From positions 1 through 64,000 of the forward strand of contig JBDGZZ010000003.1 of NCBI GenBank assembly GCA_039588335.1: DNA of 64,000 bases. The letters are read 5' to 3'. Within the stretch, counting starts at the first letter, position 1. The number at the start of each line of letters is the position of its first letter. Source of the DNA: G020351775 sp039588335 (GTDB lineage: Bacteria > Gemmatimonadota > Gemmatimonadetes > Gemmatimonadales > GWC2-71-9). Positions 34,458-43,166 of the stretch are shown here, one piece after another. The translations under genes and the position numbers were made by a program. The notes below the pieces were generated by a model. The model searched no databases, was not told where the DNA came from, and was given only the letters and a program-made list of their open reading frames with translations.

Positions 34458-35144
34458 CTAGCCCTCTGCTTCTGAGCTCTCGCCCTTGGTCTCGTCCCCC
34501 TCCTCGCCCTCGGCCCTCGGCTTCCGGATGAGTTCCGGTTCCAGAGCCTCTTCCTCTTCCTCTTCGGCCACCACGACCGGCTCAGCCTCGACACGCGGCG
34601 GTACGACCGTGCAGATGGTTTTGTCCGGGTCGTCGAGAATCTCGGCGTTCGCTACCTCTATGTCGCGCACATGGAGGGAATGCCCGACTGAGAGTTCGTT
34701 GACGTCGACTTCGACCGACTCCGGCATGTTTCGTGGCAGAACCCTGATCTCAATTTCACGGAGAATCTGGTCCAGCACGCCACCTTGGTTGCGCACGCCT
34801 TCCGGCGAGCCAACGAGGTGGATAGGAGCGCGCACGGTCAGTTTTTCGCCTGCGTGCACTTCGAGAAAGTCGATGTGTAGAACTTGTGACCGGGTCGGGT
34901 GCCGTTGCACCTCGCGGATCAAGGTTCTCACTGTCCTCTCACCTAGCTTCAATTCGACCATCGTCGAAGTCCCTGCGGTGGCTAGAATCTTGTCGAGTTC
35001 CGCCTCATGGACTGTGAGAGCCTGAGCGTCCCGTCCATGCCCGTATATCACCGCCGGCACCTTCCCGGCACGCCGCAGCTGGCGGGCCATGCCCTTCCCG
35101 GTGCCGCTCCGTGTTTCTGCTTCCAATATCATTGTCTCGGCCAT
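34458..35144 (-). CDS. rplY: 50S ribosomal protein L25 (CTC type)
   Basis: This is a 228-residue long-form L25/CTC that binds 5S rRNA. The N-terminal L25 domain has ETRSGTGKGMARQLRRAGKV and VIYGHGRDAQAL, and the C-terminal TL5-like domain has RNQGGVLDQILREIEIRVLP. It ends in a strongly acidic tail (residues ~190-228) rich in Glu. It precedes pth, a frequent pairing. A 37-nt spacer separates it from prs. Confidence 0.95.
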   Translation of the reverse strand: MAETMILEAETRSGTGKGMARQLRRAGKVPAVIYGHGRDAQALTVHEAELDKILATAGTSTMVELKLGERTVRTLIREVQRHPTRSQVLHIDFLEVHAGEKLTVRAPIHLVGSPEGVRNQGGVLDQILREIEIRVLPRNMPESVEVDVNELSVGHSLHVRDIEVANAEILDDPDKTICTVVPPRVEAEPVVVAEEEEEEALEPELIRKPRAEGEEGDETKGESSEAEG

Positions 35145-35181
35145 CGTTCTTCTTCCTACAGTTTCTCGTTTCGCGTCGGTG

Positions 35182-36144
35182 TCAATCGAACAGCGAGCTT
35201 ACCGACTGTGCGCTATGGGTGAAATGGATGGCCTTCGCCAACAGTTCCGCTACCGACAAGATCTTTAGGTTGTCGAACCGTCTGGCTTCGGGAAGGCACA
35301 TCGTATTGGTAACCGCTATCTCTTCCATGGGACTGGCGCTGAGCCGATCCACCGCCGGTCCCGACAGAAGCGCGTGCGTCGCGCATGCGTAGACTCTCCG
35401 GGCTCCCAGGCGATTGAGTGCATGAGCGGCCTCAGACATGGTTCCTGCCGTATCGATGAGGTCATCGACGAGCAGGCAATCTTTGTCAGTTACGTCGCCC
35501 ACCACGTTTACCACTTCGGCGATGTTGGCAGACGGTCGCCGCTTGTCGATAATCGCCAGCGACGCATCGAGGCGCTTGGCGAATCCACGGGCCATCTTTG
35601 CTCCCCCAACGTCGGGGGCGACAACCACCGGCTTGTGCAGCCGTTTCTGCCGGTAGTGCTGCACGAAAACCGGGGCGGCATACAGGTGGTCGGTCGGGAT
35701 GTCGAAAAACCCCTGCAGCTGATGCTGGTGAAAATCGATCGCCAATACCCGGTCCGTTCCGGCAGTCGCGATCACATTGGCCATCAACTTGGCGCTGATC
35801 GCAACGCGGGGCTGGTCCTTCCTGTCCTGCCGTCCGTAACCGTAGTAGGGTATGACCGCCGACACCCGTGCCGCACTCGCCCTGCATGCGGCGTCTATCA
35901 GTATCAACAGCTCGATGATGTTCTCAGCCGGAGGACAGGTCGGTTGAATGATGAACACGTCCTGCCCTCTGACATTCTCGTCGATCTTGACAAAGATCTC
36001 GCCATCCGCGAACCGTCTGATCGTTACCTCACACAACGGTTGTCCGAGATGGTCGGCGATTTCCTGGGCAAGCGGCAGGTTTGCTGTGCCCGACATCAGG
36101 AGCATCTTGCTCGACGCGGCTGCGAATTCACCAGTATCAGACAT
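35182..36144 (-). CDS. prs: Ribose-phosphate pyrophosphokinase
   Basis: PRPP synthetase makes phosphoribosyl pyrophosphate from ribose 5-phosphate and ATP. Motifs are RRFADGEIFVKIDENVRG, PYYGYGRQDRKDQPR, DFHQHQLQGFFDIP and the PRPP loop LLVDDLIDTAGTMSEAA. Its ~320 residues are normal. The start is ATG 36144 (MSDTGEF); an upstream start at 36156 is possible. Followed by rplY-pth-hppA on the same strand; preceded by tRNA-Gln. Confidence 0.95.
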   Translation of the reverse strand: MSDTGEFAAASSKMLLMSGTANLPLAQEIADHLGQPLCEVTIRRFADGEIFVKIDENVRGQDVFIIQPTCPPAENIIELLILIDAACRASAARVSAVIPYYGYGRQDRKDQPRVAISAKLMANVIATAGTDRVLAIDFHQHQLQGFFDIPTDHLYAAPVFVQHYRQKRLHKPVVVAPDVGGAKMARGFAKRLDASLAIIDKRRPSANIAEVVNVVGDVTDKDCLLVDDLIDTAGTMSEAAHALNRLGARRVYACATHALLSGPAVDRLSASPMEEIAVTNTMCLPEARRFDNLKILSVAELLAKAIHFTHSAQSVSSLFD

Positions 36145-36230
36145 GAGAGCCACCAAACTTACTTATGGTCGGGGATATCGAGAAGGGCCATCGCACTCCT
36201 GCGTCCTCATCTTCCCTGTGCCGACCGGAA

Positions 36231-36301
36231 TTGGCCCCGGTGGATTCGAACCACCATCGCCGGATCCAAAGACCGGTGTCCTGCCATTGGACGAGGGGCC
36301 A
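36231..36301 (-). tRNA. tRNA-Gln (anticodon TTG)
   Basis: Acceptor stem TGGCCCC (36301-36295) pairs fully with GGGGCCA (36238-36232). The D-stem is GTCC/GGAC, the anticodon loop is CTTTGGA with anticodon TTG, and the T-arm is GGTGG-TTCGAAT-CCACC. The discriminator is A and CCA is not encoded. The lowest base pair of the anticodon stem is a T-T mismatch. It lies between prs and ispE. Confidence 0.95.
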
Positions 36302-36379
36302 CCAAATTCTTACGAGCTAACGTTTTACGAACCCAAGCTGAGGGCACAAAAGCTAACCAGGAAGGAGCGAAATGTCACT

Positions 36380-37315
36380 TTACTCAGTCACCTCAATTGG
36401 CACGTGAGCGGCTTGGGCGCGGGTCATCGTTTTGATCAGCCGGTACTCCCGCTCGCCGATTTCCGTCGCCGCATTGTCGAGTTCGAGATCGTTCTTGTAC
36501 AAACCGAACACCGCCGATCCTGAGCCCGACACGCGCACCAATTGCGGCCCGGTTTGGGCGATTCGCTCGAATAGCTCCCGCAATCGCGGTTCCCGCCCGA
36601 ACAGTACAGTCTCGAAATCGTTGCCGCCGAGCCGTCCCATCCCGCCCCAGTTAGTGAGGGCATCCGAATCGAGCACCATGGCGCCGCGACGGCTCCCGGA
36701 GCCTCGCCCGGCCGACAGCAGCTCGTAAGCCTCCTTGGTGCTGACTCCGAAGTCGGGAACCGCGACAAGCACAGGAGTGGGAGCGGGTGCTCGGAGGCGA
36801 AACAGACGCTCACCCCGGCTCCAGCCGAGCGCCAACGGTGCCCCCGAAGATAGAAACGGCACGTCACTCCCGAGTTTGGCTGCAAACTGCAGGATCTCGT
36901 GACGCGGGACAGCATCACCGGCGAGTCGATTGACTGCGTGCAACGCAGCCGCGCCATCGCTCGATCCTCCACCCAGTCCTGCCCGTACCGGAATCTCCTT
37001 GTTCAGGTGTATGTGGACTCCGAACTTGCGACCCGTTGCCTCGAGCACCATGGCCGCTGCCCTATACGCCAAGTTTTGTTCGGCAGGACCTGTTTGAGCT
37101 CCTTCAACCGATAGCTCGATACCGTTATCGATGCGCTCGATGGTCAGGCTGTCGCACAACTCGAGTAGGGTAAACAGTGTCTCGATGGAGTGATATCCCG
37201 AATCTTCACGAGCCAGCACGCGCAGGAACAAGTTTGCCTTGGCATGAGCCTGGATCTGAACCGCACGGAGCTCAACGGTGGCCCCGCTTGCTGGGGGGTT
37301 GTTGGGTTGGCTCAT
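36380..37315 (-). CDS. ispE: 4-diphosphocytidyl-2-C-methyl-D-erythritol kinase
   Basis: IspE is the GHMP kinase of the MEP isoprenoid pathway and phosphorylates CDP-ME. The sequence shows AKANLFLRVLAREDSGYHSI, the ATP loop PVRAGLGGGSSDGAAAL and the C-terminal RVSGSGSAVFGL. Its 311 residues are slightly long because of an N-terminal extension of about 25 residues rich in Pro/Ser; a later start may be used. Its start overlaps the stop of the flippase-like gene by 4 nt. Confidence 0.94.
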   Translation of the reverse strand: MSQPNNPPASGATVELRAVQIQAHAKANLFLRVLAREDSGYHSIETLFTLLELCDSLTIERIDNGIELSVEGAQTGPAEQNLAYRAAAMVLEATGRKFGVHIHLNKEIPVRAGLGGGSSDGAAALHAVNRLAGDAVPRHEILQFAAKLGSDVPFLSSGAPLALGWSRGERLFRLRAPAPTPVLVAVPDFGVSTKEAYELLSAGRGSGSRRGAMVLDSDALTNWGGMGRLGGNDFETVLFGREPRLRELFERIAQTGPQLVRVSGSGSAVFGLYKNDLELDNAATEIGEREYRLIKTMTRAQAAHVPIEVTE

Positions 37316-38445
37316 TGGAAACCCTGCGGGGAGTCACCGGAAGTGCTCGGATCCTCAATCGTTGCCGATAGTGCTTCGTCGCGGACCTCGGTTGTGGTGT
37401 CCTTAAGATCCGTCAGATGTAGATGTGCTCGGGAGAGTGACCACATGCCGAGCAACGTTATCGGGATGAACCCACCGAGGTGGAAGCCAAATGCGTAGGA
37501 AACGGCTGGCCCGGCCGGAACTCCATAGAGGGCCAGCGCATACCGGCAAACGACTTCCCACTGACCGAAGAAACCTGGACTGAACTGGACGGCCACACCG
37601 AAGGCCAGCAGAGACTGCAGCATGATCGCCGCAGACCAAGGGACGTCGATGGAGAACGCGAGGAATGCGATCCAAAGCGATGCCGCAGCGGTCAGCCATA
37701 CCACGAGAGACCAGAAGAGGACGGCCAGTAACCGCTTGGGGCTGCGGAGCGCCTCCAGTCCCGACAGCAGTCCTTGCACAAAGTGGATCGTGCGGTCCCC
37801 CCACCGATGCGGAAGCAACGCTTGTGCAACTGTGCGTGTCATCGCCAAGGCTCTTTCAGGTCGCTGAACGACAACGATGGCGATCACCAGTATGCCGAAG
37901 AACGTAACGGACGCTGTTCGGGCGATCTGGCCCAACGTTACAGCTCCGATGGTTGTGTCGACTCCGAAACCGCCGGCCCAAGTCCCGACGACGAGCAGGA
38001 TGACCAATGTGATCCCGTCGACCATTCGCTCCACAGCTATCGACGCGAACGCCGTGCTGAACGGCGCCCCGGTCAGTCGGCGCGCAGCGTAGGCTCGGGC
38101 AAACTCACCGGCTCGGGCTGGTAGCAGATTTGTGGCCATGAAGCCGATGGCCGTGGCATGCCAGAGCGGAACGAAGGGAAGTGTTTCCCCCTCGAGTCGC
38201 AGCAGGTATTGCCAGCGAACGGTCCTGAGCGGGAAGGTGAGAGTTGCGACTCCGACGGCCAACAAGAACAGCACGATTCGCACGCCACTGATGTGTTCCC
38301 ATAGTTCCGACAGACTGACGTCGTGCAGGGTCCACCAGACAAGGAGGACGGAGATCGCAAGCCCGGCTGCTCCGGTCCAACCGAAGCGTGTGGGCTTACT
38401 CTTGCTGTCCGGCTGAGAGATCGACGAGGTCGAGGAGTTCGTCAA
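37312..38445 (-). CDS. Flippase-like (lysylphosphatidylglycerol synthase TM region) membrane protein
   Basis: The protein has 377 residues with about eight membrane helices after a short Ser/Lys-rich N terminus. It carries features of the UPF0104/AglD-like family: FPLRTVRWQYLL, LLPARAGEFARAY and FSPGFFGQWE. Members are implicated in lipid transfer or flipping; no synthetase domain is attached. The TTG start at 38445 makes a 50-nt overlap with the upstream Hpt-like gene. No better start exists before the first membrane helix. Confidence 0.85.
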   Translation of the reverse strand: MTNSSTSSISQPDSKSKPTRFGWTGAAGLAISVLLVWWTLHDVSLSELWEHISGVRIVLFLLAVGVATLTFPLRTVRWQYLLRLEGETLPFVPLWHATAIGFMATNLLPARAGEFARAYAARRLTGAPFSTAFASIAVERMVDGITLVILLVVGTWAGGFGVDTTIGAVTLGQIARTASVTFFGILVIAIVVVQRPERALAMTRTVAQALLPHRWGDRTIHFVQGLLSGLEALRSPKRLLAVLFWSLVVWLTAAASLWIAFLAFSIDVPWSAAIMLQSLLAFGVAVQFSPGFFGQWEVVCRYALALYGVPAGPAVSYAFGFHLGGFIPITLLGMWSLSRAHLHLTDLKDTTTEVRDEALSATIEDPSTSGDSPQGFQ

Positions 38446-40111
38446 CGAGATCTTCGAGGCGCGGCCCGTGCATTTCCGGTCTGGCCAGGGCTTCCCGAAT
38501 CTGCTTGCGGATTGCCCGAGCGCGCATGCGAGCGGTTGCTCCGCCGTAGCACAATTCCGCGATGGGTACTACATCCTCGTGCACGGGCTCTTCAGCGGCA
38601 CGGGGCTCCGAAGACGGAACCAAGGCCGGTTCCTGCTCCGCTGCCGTTCCGATCAACTCGTCGAGCGACGGTTCATCGGGAGAAAGACCCTCGACGAGAC
38701 GCTCGTATTTGATCCAGCTCCCGACGAGATCGACGGTTTCTGCTTCAGGTTCCTTCTCCCTGGCCGCGGCAATCTCTTGCTCCGATTCTTCTACGACACT
38801 CAGGGGGACTTCCGCTGAGGGGGAGCGCGGGCGATTCAGTGCGCCGTCGGTTGGCACGGCCGGGGCCGGTTCGGGAGCTGCCGGAATCGCGCTGATCGCC
38901 GAACTCACACCCGACAGCAGATCCACCAGCCGATGCTCCTCGCCGCCTGCCGAGGTGCTCAGGACCGCGCCCGCTTCACGCAGGTATGCGGCGAACTCCT
39001 TCGTATGAACAAGGGGGGCACCCCTCGTCAGTGCAGCGCTAGCCTCGCGGGCGAATCTGGCGACCGCGTTCTCCAGCGGGCCCCCGCCGGCGATCATGAG
39101 GGATCGGAAAGTCGACGTCAGTGCGAGGGCTCTCATCTCGCGCTGAGTGTCCCACTGCGCGCGTTCCAGCTCGTCTGCAGCCTGTTTCAGATGCTCGCCG
39201 TGCGCAACCAACTCCAATCTGGCCAACCGGCCCGGGACGGCGACCTGGGTGCCTGCCGAAAGGATGTGGGGACCGATGTCGTCGTAATAGAGGTCTTGGA
39301 TCGGAACTACCTCACCCGCGACGTCCAACATTGCTCCGAACCGGCGCGCGAACTCACGGGCTTCGGGGGAATCGGGACGGGCTGCACCTGAGGCTGTGAT
39401 CTCCTGAGCCGCATTGGTGAGAGCCCTGGCCGCGACGTCGAACAGCTGTGCGAGGTCGCTGGGATCGTCCACCGCTTTCTTTGCGACTGCGATGGCTCGC
39501 TCGACCCCGTCGAGGACTTCCGGCACCGGTGAGAGGTCGGGCAATCCCGCGAGTCCACGCAACGGCTGCATCGTCTTCACGAGTTCTTCCAACTGCTCCG
39601 GATGCGGTGTTTCCCTGAGCAGCTGTTTTGAGGTCTGATCCAGCGTGCTGGCAACAGTTGCGCTTTCCCGAGCAATGAACGCACGCGTGCCTGAGTCGAG
39701 ACCCTCCTTTTCTTCCTCCTTGCGTGCCGCTTCGGCAACTGCACTACCAGCCGCGCTGTTCAACTCGGTGGCTACTTCCCGGGCCTTGGTCTCCTCCTCG
39801 TCCGTCCACTCGCCCACGGCTCGAACCAGGATCTTGAGGTCATCCACTGCGCTGGTAGCGATCTGCTTGTTGCCCGCATCCCACGGCACACGCTCCTCAC
39901 GAATTGCCCGTGCCAAGTTTTCCAACCCCGCCGCCACCTCGCCTATGTGCTGCTCGTTGGCCATCAAGGCCGACCCTCTCAGCGCTCGGGCAAGGCGTAC
40001 GAACTCCTCCTTGTCCGGTTGGCCAGAGGCGGACACCACGGCATCGAGGCGCTCGAGATACTCGCTCGCCTCCATTGCGAAGAATTCCTTCAATCCCATT
40101 CGGGCGTTCAT
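38396..40111 (-). CDS. Hpt-like multidomain protein lacking phosphoacceptor histidines
   Basis: The protein is ~571 residues. Counted from the TTG at 40132, residues ~15-115 resemble a histidine phosphotransfer bundle, but the motif that should read HxLKGSA reads RALRGSA (Arg49). A second bundle at ~150-250 has QPLRGLAGL with Gln at the equivalent site. A Pro/Glu-rich linker follows (~420-530) and then a C-terminal helical segment of ~60 residues. No CheA kinase domain is present. It may be a scaffold or decoy in phosphorelay signalling, or related to a FimL/ChpA-type N terminus. The start is ATG 40111; TTG 40132 and ATG 40099 are alternatives. Function unproven. Confidence 0.7.
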   Translation of the reverse strand: MNARMGLKEFFAMEASEYLERLDAVVSASGQPDKEEFVRLARALRGSALMANEQHIGEVAAGLENLARAIREERVPWDAGNKQIATSAVDDLKILVRAVGEWTDEEETKAREVATELNSAAGSAVAEAARKEEEKEGLDSGTRAFIARESATVASTLDQTSKQLLRETPHPEQLEELVKTMQPLRGLAGLPDLSPVPEVLDGVERAIAVAKKAVDDPSDLAQLFDVAARALTNAAQEITASGAARPDSPEAREFARRFGAMLDVAGEVVPIQDLYYDDIGPHILSAGTQVAVPGRLARLELVAHGEHLKQAADELERAQWDTQREMRALALTSTFRSLMIAGGGPLENAVARFAREASAALTRGAPLVHTKEFAAYLREAGAVLSTSAGGEEHRLVDLLSGVSSAISAIPAAPEPAPAVPTDGALNRPRSPSAEVPLSVVEESEQEIAAAREKEPEAETVDLVGSWIKYERLVEGLSPDEPSLDELIGTAAEQEPALVPSSEPRAAEEPVHEDVVPIAELCYGGATARMRARAIRKQIREALARPEMHGPRLEDLVDELLDLVDLSAGQQE

Positions 40112-40160
40112 CGTCTTTGATCTCAGGTCCAAGCTAAGCTACGGTTGCTCTCCCACCCGG

Positions 40161-40883
40161 TCAACGAGCAGCATCCATGAGGGATCGCATTTCTCGGACC
40201 GCCTCCTCCATTCCGACCGTAATACTGCGGCTCACTATGCTATGCCCGATGTTCAACTCTTCGATTTCACGGATGGCCGCCACCGACTGGACATTGTCGT
40301 ACGTGAGGCCGTGACCGGCGTGAACTGCCAGGCCTGCTGCCTTGGCGTGGTGAACCGCCGTGCGCAGCCGCTCGATCGGGTCGTCCGATGTCAGGTAGTG
40401 GTTGGCGTACTCACCAGTGTGCAGTTCGACTGCCGACGCATTCAGTTCAGCCGCGCGGTCGATCGTGGCCAGGTCCGGATCGATGAACAGGCTCACCGTG
40501 ATTCCGGCCGTTCTCAGCTTGTCGATGGTGTCAATCAACCTTGGATCGGTTTGCCCTTCCGCCCCGAGGTCCAGACCTCCCTCCGTCGTGATCTCTTCGC
40601 GTTTTTCAGGGACCAAGGTGGCGTGATCTGGCTCCAACTCGAGGGCGAGCCCCAGGATGTCGGCTGCAGTAGCGAGTTCCAGGTTCAGGGCCGTGGTCAC
40701 ACTCTCCGCAATCATCCGCACATCGTTATCTTGAATGTGGCGCCGGTCCTCTCGGAGGTGTACGGTAATACCGTCGGCTCCCCCTCGTTCGCAGAGGCTA
40801 GCCGCTTCCTGAGGGGACGGCTCGGCCGCCCTTCTTGCCTGTCTGATCGTGGCCACGTGATCTACGTTTACGTAAAGGCGCAT
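40161..40883 (-). CDS. pdxJ: Pyridoxine 5'-phosphate synthase
   Basis: PdxJ condenses 1-deoxyxylulose 5-phosphate with 3-amino-1-hydroxyacetone 1-phosphate to give pyridoxine 5'-phosphate. The sequence shows MRLYVNVDHVATIRQARR, GITVHLREDRRHIQDNDV, a VPEKREEITTEGG motif, the VELHTGEYAN motif and HAGHGLTYDN. I start at ATG 40883; the frame is open to 40961 but the family starts at this Met. It is divergent from a lipoprotein gene 45 bp away. Confidence 0.96.
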   Translation of the reverse strand: MRLYVNVDHVATIRQARRAAEPSPQEAASLCERGGADGITVHLREDRRHIQDNDVRMIAESVTTALNLELATAADILGLALELEPDHATLVPEKREEITTEGGLDLGAEGQTDPRLIDTIDKLRTAGITVSLFIDPDLATIDRAAELNASAVELHTGEYANHYLTSDDPIERLRTAVHHAKAAGLAVHAGHGLTYDNVQSVAAIREIEELNIGHSIVSRSITVGMEEAVREMRSLMDAAR

Positions 40884-40928
40884 CGCCGCCTTGCCCCACT
40901 TTCGGGAACCGTATAGGATTCGAACCGA

Positions 40929-41414
40929 ATGAACTTCACGACAATTAGAGGGATTACGCAAGCGTCGCGGCCAGTCGCCGCGGTAGCTGTTGCCGCAGCC
41001 ACCCTGTCATGTGGCTCGCAGGGTGGATCGAGCGGCCCCGCACCAGTCAGTCCCGACGCTACTGTGGTTGCCTTTCTCAGTGCCGTCCGCTCCGGGGATC
41101 TGCAAGACATGTCCCAGCTATGGGGAAATGCCCGGGGACTGGCTGCAGATCAGATGGATTCGGAGACGCTGGAACAGCGGCTGACGATCACCAGGATCTA
41201 CCTGGAACACCAGGCGTATGCGATCATTGAGCGGCCACCCGACGCGGTTGTCAGCGTTGCATCTGACGAGCAGGTGGTCTGGGTCCGGCTAACCCGTAGG
41301 GGATGTGCCCCCATTGTGCCGTTCACGCTCACGAGGTTCGGCGACCGGTGGCTGATCCGGAACGTCGATCTCGAAGCGGTGGGGAATCCCGAACGGCAGT
41401 GTTCCGCTCGGTAG
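40929..41414 (+). CDS. Hypothetical lipoprotein
   Basis: The protein has 161 residues with a lipoprotein signal ending ATLSCGS. The mature part has an NTF2-like flavour: DATVVAFLSAVRSGDLQDMS at the start, an AIIERPP strand and GDRWLIRNVDLEAVG near the end, with two Cys late in the chain. I do not recognise a specific family. It is divergent from pdxJ and convergent with the epimerase gene. Confidence 0.75.
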   Translation: MNFTTIRGITQASRPVAAVAVAAATLSCGSQGGSSGPAPVSPDATVVAFLSAVRSGDLQDMSQLWGNARGLAADQMDSETLEQRLTITRIYLEHQAYAIIERPPDAVVSVASDEQVVWVRLTRRGCAPIVPFTLTRFGDRWLIRNVDLEAVGNPERQCSAR

Positions 41415-41426
41415 TCGCCGAGTGGC

Positions 41427-41825
41427 CTACTCGGTGAGTTCCAACAAGATCCCACCGGCGGCTTTGGGGTGAACAAAAGCCACCCGCCGGCCTCCAGCGC
41501 CTGGTCTTGGGGTTTCGTCGACTAGCTGGAAGCCCAGTCTGCGACACTCGCTGAGCGTGTGGTCGAGATCGGAGACTCGGTAACAAATGTGATGAATGCC
41601 GGGGCCCCGTTTCTCGATGAACTTGGCGACGGGGCTGTCTGGAGCGGTCGGCTCCAACAGTTCGACCTCTACATCGCCGAACTGGATGGAAACAATTGTG
41701 GAGCCGTCCGCCGTTACAGGAGAGGACGGCTCGCACCTCAGGACGTCGCGGTAGATGGCCAAGGCTCCGCTGAGGTCGGAGACGGCCACCCCGATGTGGG
41801 CGATTCGAGCGTCAGGTTCGATCAC
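41427..41825 (-). CDS. mce: Methylmalonyl-CoA epimerase
   Basis: This VOC-fold enzyme interconverts (2R)- and (2S)-methylmalonyl-CoA in propionate metabolism. Metal ligands and core motifs are visible: RIAHIGVAVSDLSGAL (His), VELLEP, PGIHHICYRVSDLD (His) and LLELTE (Glu). The start is GTG 41825 with GGAGG upstream; the frame is open to 41864. It is 132 residues, normal for the family. Mutase genes are not in the window. Confidence 0.9.
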   Translation of the reverse strand: MIEPDARIAHIGVAVSDLSGALAIYRDVLRCEPSSPVTADGSTIVSIQFGDVEVELLEPTAPDSPVAKFIEKRGPGIHHICYRVSDLDHTLSECRRLGFQLVDETPRPGAGGRRVAFVHPKAAGGILLELTE

Positions 41826-41905
41826 GGGACCTCCGTGAATAAGCGTACAAGTGCTCTGACCCAAACGGGTCCTGTAGCGCGCAACATAACGTGGGGGAGT
41901 TTGTC

Positions 41906-42238
41906 ATGGCAGGGACGGAATTGCTCTTGGAAGTAACCGACGACACGTTCGCACAGGAGGTCGAGCAGCACCAGGGGCTGACCCTGGTGGATTTTTGGGC
42001 TACCTGGTGCGGACCGTGTCACGTCATAGCCCCGGTTGTGGCGCAGCTCGCTGAGGAATACGAAGGCAGGTTGAAGGTAGCCAAGCTGAATGTGGACAAC
42101 AGTCCGAAAACCCCAATGCAGTTCAACGTGAGGTCCATCCCGACGCTGTTGCTGTTCAAGGATGGGTCGCTCGCAGAGACAGTCGTGGGCGCTGTGCCCA
42201 AACAGTACCTCGTCGAACGGATCGAGCAGCACTTTTAG
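41906..42238 (+). CDS. trxA: Thioredoxin
   Basis: This is a 110-residue thioredoxin with DFWATWCGPCHVIAPVV (redox pair CGPC), cis-Pro in VRSIPTLLLF and the C-terminal GAVPKQYLVERIEQ. It is a cytosolic disulfide reductase. The start is ATG 41906 after GGGGGAG; the GTG at 41891 would include the ribosome-binding site in the protein. Confidence 0.95.
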   Translation: MAGTELLLEVTDDTFAQEVEQHQGLTLVDFWATWCGPCHVIAPVVAQLAEEYEGRLKVAKLNVDNSPKTPMQFNVRSIPTLLLFKDGSLAETVVGAVPKQYLVERIEQHF

Positions 42239-42282
42239 CGAGTAGTCATGGACGCTCGCCGTTCTTCGGCAGAGGAATGATT

Positions 42283-42313
42283 GCGGCGCGCGGCGAAACA
42301 GAGCCCGCGCCGC
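42283..42313 (+). terminator. GC-rich hairpin between trxA and rsmI
   Basis: GCGGCGCG (42283-42290) pairs with CGCGCCGC (42306-42313) around a 15-nt loop. No T tract follows. It lies in the 100-bp gap after trxA and about 25 nt before the rsmI start. Confidence 0.4.
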
Positions 42314-42338
42314 TCTTGCTGCCTGCCTGAAAGGAACC

Positions 42339-43166
42339 GTGCCTGGTACGCTGTACGTGGTCGCAACACCCCTGGGGAACCTGGGTGATCTTTCGGAGCG
42401 CGCCACTCAGGTGTTGCAGGCTGTTGCTCTGGTTGCCGCGGAAGACACTCGCCGGGCCCGCAAGCTACTCAATCACGTCGGTGCTCATCCGACGGTTGTG
42501 AGCTATCACGCGCACTCCAAGGAAAGCAGGACCGCGCAGTTGGAAGACGCACTGTCGAGCGATACCGACGTTGCCCTGCTGACCGATGCAGGGACCCCCG
42601 CGGTCAGTGATCCGGGCGGTGAACTGGTGGCACGCGCCAGGGCAGCCGGAGCCAACGTAGTGCCGATTCCCGGTCCATCCGCCGTGAGCACGGCACTCAG
42701 TGTGGCAGGACTCCCGGCCGACCGCTACACCTTTCTTGGTTTTCTCCCTCGCAAAGGGGCCGATCGTAAGAAGTTGCTGACGGAGATCGCGGCAAGTCGC
42801 TGGACCGTGGTAGTCTTCGAGGCGGCCAACCGTCTCGTACATTTGCTGGAGGGGTTGGCGGCCAACTGTGGTAACGATCGCGCCGCAGTTGTTGCTCGCG
42901 AACTGACGAAGATCCACGAAGAAATCAGGAGTGGAAACCTCGCCGATCTGGCGGTTTACTACCAGGAGAACCCACCCCGTGGTGAGGTAACGGTTCTAAT
43001 CGGTGGCGGTGGCTCTTCGAGTCGGGAACCCGACGAAGATGGTGCGCGGGAGCTGGCGCGCAGATTGCTCGATGAAGGCATGACTCGGAGAGATGCTGCG
43101 ATCCGAGTGGCAGAGGAAATGGCCATGCCCCGTAGGACGGCATACAAGCTGGTTACGGAACTATGA
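42339..43166 (+). CDS. rsmI: 16S rRNA (cytidine-1402-2'-O)-methyltransferase
   Basis: RsmI methylates the 2'-hydroxyl of C1402 in 16S rRNA with SAM. The sequence has VATPLGNLGDLSERA, EDTRRARKLL, DAGTPAVSDPGGELV, PIPGPSAVSTALSVAGLP and GFLPRKG, all diagnostic. A C-terminal ~45-residue helical domain follows. The start is GTG 42339 with AAGGAA before it. It overlaps the next gene by 4 nt. Confidence 0.96.
   Translation: MPGTLYVVATPLGNLGDLSERATQVLQAVALVAAEDTRRARKLLNHVGAHPTVVSYHAHSKESRTAQLEDALSSDTDVALLTDAGTPAVSDPGGELVARARAAGANVVPIPGPSAVSTALSVAGLPADRYTFLGFLPRKGADRKKLLTEIAASRWTVVVFEAANRLVHLLEGLAANCGNDRAAVVARELTKIHEEIRSGNLADLAVYYQENPPRGEVTVLIGGGGSSSREPDEDGARELARRLLDEGMTRRDAAIRVAEEMAMPRRTAYKLVTEL

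Noticed and set aside
35374..36435. 353-codon plus-strand frame opposite prs and running through tRNA-Gln
   Set aside because: It runs antisense through prs and across a tRNA gene, so it cannot be a real coding region.
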